A stretch of DNA of 64,000 bases from Pseudomonadota bacterium (GTDB lineage Bacteria > Pseudomonadota > Alphaproteobacteria > Caulobacterales > Caulobacteraceae). Made by a program: the position numbers and the translations under genes. The DNA lies in assembly GCA_963205005.1 (NCBI GenBank), contig CAUJHW010000005.1:62001-126000 (forward strand), given 5' to 3'. Position 1 is the stretch's first letter, and each line of letters starts with the position of its first letter. The notes beneath the pieces were generated by a model. That model did not search any database. It was not told the DNA's origin and saw only the letters and a list, made by a program, of their open reading frames with translations. Below, piece by piece: positions 61,453 to 64,000 of the stretch.

Positions 61453-62589
61453 CTACCGCCGCTTGGCGACCCAGGCGGCCAGCAGGTCCGCCATGTTGTC
61501 CCGCTCGGCGCGGCTGTCCTCGAAATAGTGGGCGCCGGTGATCAGCTCGAGTTCCTTGTCGCTGGTCCCGATGTTGCCGAATATCTTGTGGGCGTCACTG
61601 GGGAAGACGCCGGTGTCGGCCAACCCCTGGACCACCAGGCATGGCAGGTCGAACTTCGCCAGCTGCTCGGCGCCCTGGCACTTGGACGTCTCCAGGCTCC
61701 ACATGGACAGCCAGGTCTTAAGGTTGTTGGCCCGGCCGATGCTGGGGGTTCTGTTGGCGACAGCGGGGTGGCCCCGGTAGCACGCCGGCGACTTCCGCTG
61801 CGACGGATCGATCGACCCGTCCATGAACCGCAGGTCGCCCCAGCAACGGAACAGCGGCATGAGCCGGTCGGGCACGCCCGCCGCGTTCAGCCGCGCCAGT
61901 TCGGCCTTGGCATAGTCGGTGATGCGCTGGTTTCGCGCCCGCTGGGCGGCGCGGTAGCGGGTGATGAACTCCGGCGAATAGGGGGGGCCATTGTCCGGGT
62001 TGAACGGGTTCAGGCTCTCGTCGGTGGCGACGGGATCGAACTCGTCGACGACCGAGGCGTCCATCCAGTCGGTCAGCACTTCGGGCCGGCCCTGGTGGGC
62101 GTTGAGCGAGATGTAGAGGTCGGCCTTGGGCAAGGTGTGCAAGGCCTCGAGGCCCGCGCCCTGGACCAGGTCGCTGAGCGTGGGCGCGATGGCCTCGGCC
62201 TGGTAGGCGCCCATCAGCGAGCCGCCGCCCGAATTGCCGAGAATGACGATGGTCTCGACGCCCGCCTGCTCACGCAGCCAGCGCATGCCGACGCCAATGT
62301 CGATCACCGCGTGCTCCAGCAGGAACTGGTCCTCGGCGCCGCGATAGCGCGTGTTCCAGCCCAGGAAGCCGTAGCCGCGCGTGGCCAGGTAGGGGGCGAT
62401 GTAATGTTCGGAGAAGTCGACGTTGTAGTGGGTGGCGATGAAGGCGGTCTTGGGCCGCACGCCCTTGGGCGTGGTGTAGATGCCCTGGCAGGGATGGCCG
62501 CCGGCCTGGATGCGCGGCGAGGTCGGCGACACCATGCCGATGAACTGCCGGTCCACCTTCGCCATCAGGTCGCTGTCGTCCATGGCCAC
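61453..62589 (-). CDS. Alpha/beta hydrolase
   Basis: 378 aa. Nucleophile elbow ILGNSGGGSL with Ser120, oxyanion part FIATHYNVDFSEHY, and acid/His in LVVQGLADTGVFPSDA and ELITGAHYFEDS. No signal peptide. Fold is typical of esterases and C-C bond hydrolases; a role in splitting an ester or a ring-cleavage product of the nearby pathway is plausible, but not shown. Convergent with the second MarR gene, divergent from the acyl-CoA synthetase remnant. Confidence 0.88.
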   Translation of the reverse strand: MAMDDSDLMAKVDRQFIGMVSPTSPRIQAGGHPCQGIYTTPKGVRPKTAFIATHYNVDFSEHYIAPYLATRGYGFLGWNTRYRGAEDQFLLEHAVIDIGVGMRWLREQAGVETIVILGNSGGGSLMGAYQAEAIAPTLSDLVQGAGLEALHTLPKADLYISLNAHQGRPEVLTDWMDASVVDEFDPVATDESLNPFNPDNGPPYSPEFITRYRAAQRARNQRITDYAKAELARLNAAGVPDRLMPLFRCWGDLRFMDGSIDPSQRKSPACYRGHPAVANRTPSIGRANNLKTWLSMWSLETSKCQGAEQLAKFDLPCLVVQGLADTGVFPSDAHKIFGNIGTSDKELELITGAHYFEDSRAERDNMADLLAAWVAKRR

Positions 62590-62635
62590 GCTCTCCCCTA
62601 AGCTTGCGGCGGGTTCCGGCCCGCTCGATAGACAC

Positions 62636-62647
62636 TTCGTAATCTAA
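62636..62647. promoter_or_regulatory. Second operator-like site related to the 59516 palindrome
   Basis: TTCGTAATCTAA matches TTAGATATCTAA at 9 of 12 positions and keeps the whole right half-site ATCTAA. It lies in the 98-bp gap between the divergent hydrolase gene and the acyl-CoA synthetase remnant. Confidence 0.4.
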
Positions 62648-62687
62648 CTATTATGCCCGATCCAGATGCAAGCGGAGGGTTATCGCC

Positions 62688-63073
62688 ATGAAGGCGCTGA
62701 TGCAGGACTGGTCGCTGACGCTGGACAAGCTGCTCGACCACGCCGCGCGCTGGCACGGCGACCGCGAAGTGGTGACCCGCTCGGTCGAAGGCCCGGTCAC
62801 CCCAAGGCGGCGCTGTGCGCTGTGATCGGCGTCACCCATCCGAAGTGGGACGAGAGGCCGATCCTGCTGGTCCAGCTCAAGCCAGGCGAGCAGGCCGAGG
62901 GGCGCGAGTTCCTCAACTATCTCGACGGCAGGATCGCGAAGTGGTGGATGCCCGACGACGTGGTGTTCGTCGACGAGATCCCGCTGGGCCCCACCGGCAA
63001 GATCGACAAGAAGCTGCTGCGCCAGCGCCTGACCGGCTACGCCCTGCCCTTCGACGCCGCGGCTAGGAGATAG
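62688..63073 (+). pseudogene. Internally deleted acyl-CoA synthetase gene (AMP-forming)
   Basis: Reading from ATG 62688 gives MKALMQDWSLTLDKLLDHAA and GDREVVTRSVEGP, the N-terminus of medium/long-chain acyl-CoA synthetases. After about 36 codons it jumps, in another frame, to the C-terminal domain HPKAALCAVIGVTHPKWDER, KWWMPDDVVFVDEIPLGPTGKIDKKLLR. Roughly 400 residues that include the AMP-binding core are missing and the junction (about 62800) is out of frame, so the gene cannot work. GGAGG precedes the ATG. Its end overlaps the converging FMN reductase gene by 11 bp. Confidence 0.88.
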
Positions 63074-63650
63074 GCGGCTCCAGCCGCTCCGCCAGGTCGA
63101 TCACCCGCGCCACGAGGCCGCCGAGCAGTTGCGCGGGCAGCGGGTCCTTCAGCGCGCCGGACTCGTCGAACGCGGTATGGGCGGCGGGAACCAGCACCTG
63201 TTCGGTCGCCACCACCGCCTGGATCGTGCCCAGGATCTGCCGCAGGTGAGTGACGCCACGCAGGCCGCCGAAGGGGCTGAGCGAGGCGCCCATCAGGCCG
63301 GCCACCTTGCCGCGGAAGGCGCTGAGCGCCACCAGGCCCTCGCCATCGGTGGGGCGGGTGGCCCAGTCGATGGCGTTCTTGAGCACGCCCGAGACCGAGC
63401 CGTTGTATTCGGGCGAGGCGATCAGGACGCCGTGGTGGGCGCGGAACAGGCCCTTCAACTCCCGCGCCTTCGCCGGAAAATCGCTGGCCTCGAGGTCGCC
63501 GTCATACAGCGGCAGGTCGAAATCCTTGAGCCGGATCGAGGTGACCTCCGCGCCCTGCCGCCGGGCCTCGGCGACCGCCAGGTCGAGCAGGGCCTGATTC
63601 AGCGAGCCAGCGCGGGTGCTGCCGGCAAAGGCGAGAAGTCTGACGGTCAT
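63063..63650 (-). CDS. NADPH-dependent FMN reductase / quinone reductase family
   Basis: 195 aa flavodoxin-like enzyme. LLAFAGSTRAGSLNQ is the FMN phosphate loop and LIASPEYNGSVSGVLKNAIDWATRP the conserved family motif that binds flavin. It reduces FMN or quinones with NADPH; reduced flavin could serve an oxygenase, though Rieske enzymes normally take electrons from a ferredoxin-type reductase. Start at ATG 63650, 22 bp downstream of the third MarR gene on the same strand. Confidence 0.93.
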   Translation of the reverse strand: MTVRLLAFAGSTRAGSLNQALLDLAVAEARRQGAEVTSIRLKDFDLPLYDGDLEASDFPAKARELKGLFRAHHGVLIASPEYNGSVSGVLKNAIDWATRPTDGEGLVALSAFRGKVAGLMGASLSPFGGLRGVTHLRQILGTIQAVVATEQVLVPAAHTAFDESGALKDPLPAQLLGGLVARVIDLAERLEPPIS

Positions 63651-63672
63651 GGGCGTGGGTTCCTGCTGGCGC

Positions 63673-64000
63673 TCAGGCGGCGCTGTCGGTGGAGGTTTCT
63701 TCGTCGGCGTCGATGGCCAGGTTGCGTCCCACCTGGGTCAGGGCCCGCCGCAGGATCTCGACCTCGGAAGGCGTCAGGCCGGCGAGCGCCACGGCGTTCA
63801 CCACGGAGACCGCCGGCAGCAGGGTCGCCTCCAGCGCCCGAGCCTCCGGCGTGAGGAAGACATGCACCTTGCGGCGGTCCTCGACTGACTTCTGGCGGGT
63901 GACGAACCCGCTGCGCTCCAGGCTCTTCAGCGCGATGACCGTGGTCGGCTCGCGCATGCCCACGCGGCGCGAAAGCTCGCGCTGGGTGAGGCCATCCTCG
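63673..64000 (-). CDS. MarR-family transcriptional regulator (3 of 3), N-terminus outside window
   Basis: Last 108 residues of a MarR protein cut by the right edge. The visible part starts EDGLTQRELSRRVGMREPT, followed by VIALKSLERSGFVTRQKSVEDRRKVHVFLTP, the recognition helix and wing. It resembles the first MarR gene (56830) more than the second by eye. Coupled to the FMN reductase gene. Confidence 0.9.
   Translation of the reverse strand, partial: EDGLTQRELSRRVGMREPTTVIALKSLERSGFVTRQKSVEDRRKVHVFLTPEARALEATLLPAVSVVNAVALAGLTPSEVEILRRALTQVGRNLAIDADEETSTDSAA

Noticed and set aside
56000..64000. Recent horizontal transfer of the aromatic locus
   Set aside because: Codon use and GC content look like the rest of the window and no mobility genes or tRNA junction are visible, so it is not claimed.

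Overview
The window is a contiguous stretch of high-GC (roughly 70% by eye) alphaproteobacterial chromosome. Several features point to the order Caulobacterales: the gene order fliK-flgD-flgE followed at once by a small protein recognisable as SciP (the CtrA inhibitor), an enhancer-type sigma-54 flagellar promoter, a polyprenyl diphosphate synthase, proteins with PEPxxWA-CTERM tails, and a TonB receptor next to an acylase. Phenylobacterium or Caulobacter are the likeliest genera; this is inferred from gene content and no search was run. I see no prophage, insertion sequence, CRISPR array, rRNA or tRNA gene.

Layout. 1-1.8 kb: 5' part of a thiolase gene and mnmA. 1.9-9.5 kb: flagellar hook region, with flgK-flgL on the minus strand diverging from fliK-flgD-flgE-sciP on the plus strand. 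9.5-29.7 kb: mostly housekeeping and conserved genes (RusA-like resolvase, fumC, haem-oxygenase-like diiron enzyme, polyprenyl synthase, tRNA methyltransferase-like gene, rsgA, ilvC, arfB, paired DUF1508 genes, clpB, a KpsS/C-like glycosyltransferase, amidohydrolase, grxC, comF, an NDUFAF5-like methyltransferase, an FKBP lipoprotein). 29.7-30.2 kb: a gene-free 500-bp gap ending in a strong plus-strand terminator, a candidate structured RNA or leader. 30.2-41.5 kb: MDR oxidoreductase, an unrecognised 383-aa protein divergent from a cytochrome P450, the tesA / ybbA-ybbP block, a LuxR-type regulator, and thiC under a TPP riboswitch.

41.5-50.0 kb holds an outer-membrane uptake module (TonB receptor, Ntn-hydrolase acylase, FG-GAP/UnbV repeat protein) divergent from a D-cysteine-desulfhydrase-like PLP enzyme and an Asp/Glu-type racemase. 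50-55.7 kb has a zinc metallopeptidase, TPR protein, EamA transporter, MAPEG protein, cyclase-family hydrolase and PQQ-type sugar dehydrogenase. 55.8-64 kb is an accessory aromatic-catabolism locus: a Rieske oxygenase diverges from a tightly overlapping operon (Gfo/Idh dehydrogenase, 4,5-dihydroxyphthalate-decarboxylase-like protein, MarR, GST). It is followed by a second MarR, an alpha/beta hydrolase, the remnant of an acyl-CoA synthetase gene with a large internal deletion, an FMN reductase and a third MarR cut by the window edge. A perfect 12-bp palindrome lies in the divergent promoter, and a 9/12 match recurs upstream of the hydrolase, suggesting one regulator controls both.

Two families of short palindromic intergenic repeats, each with two copies, lie at gene ends.
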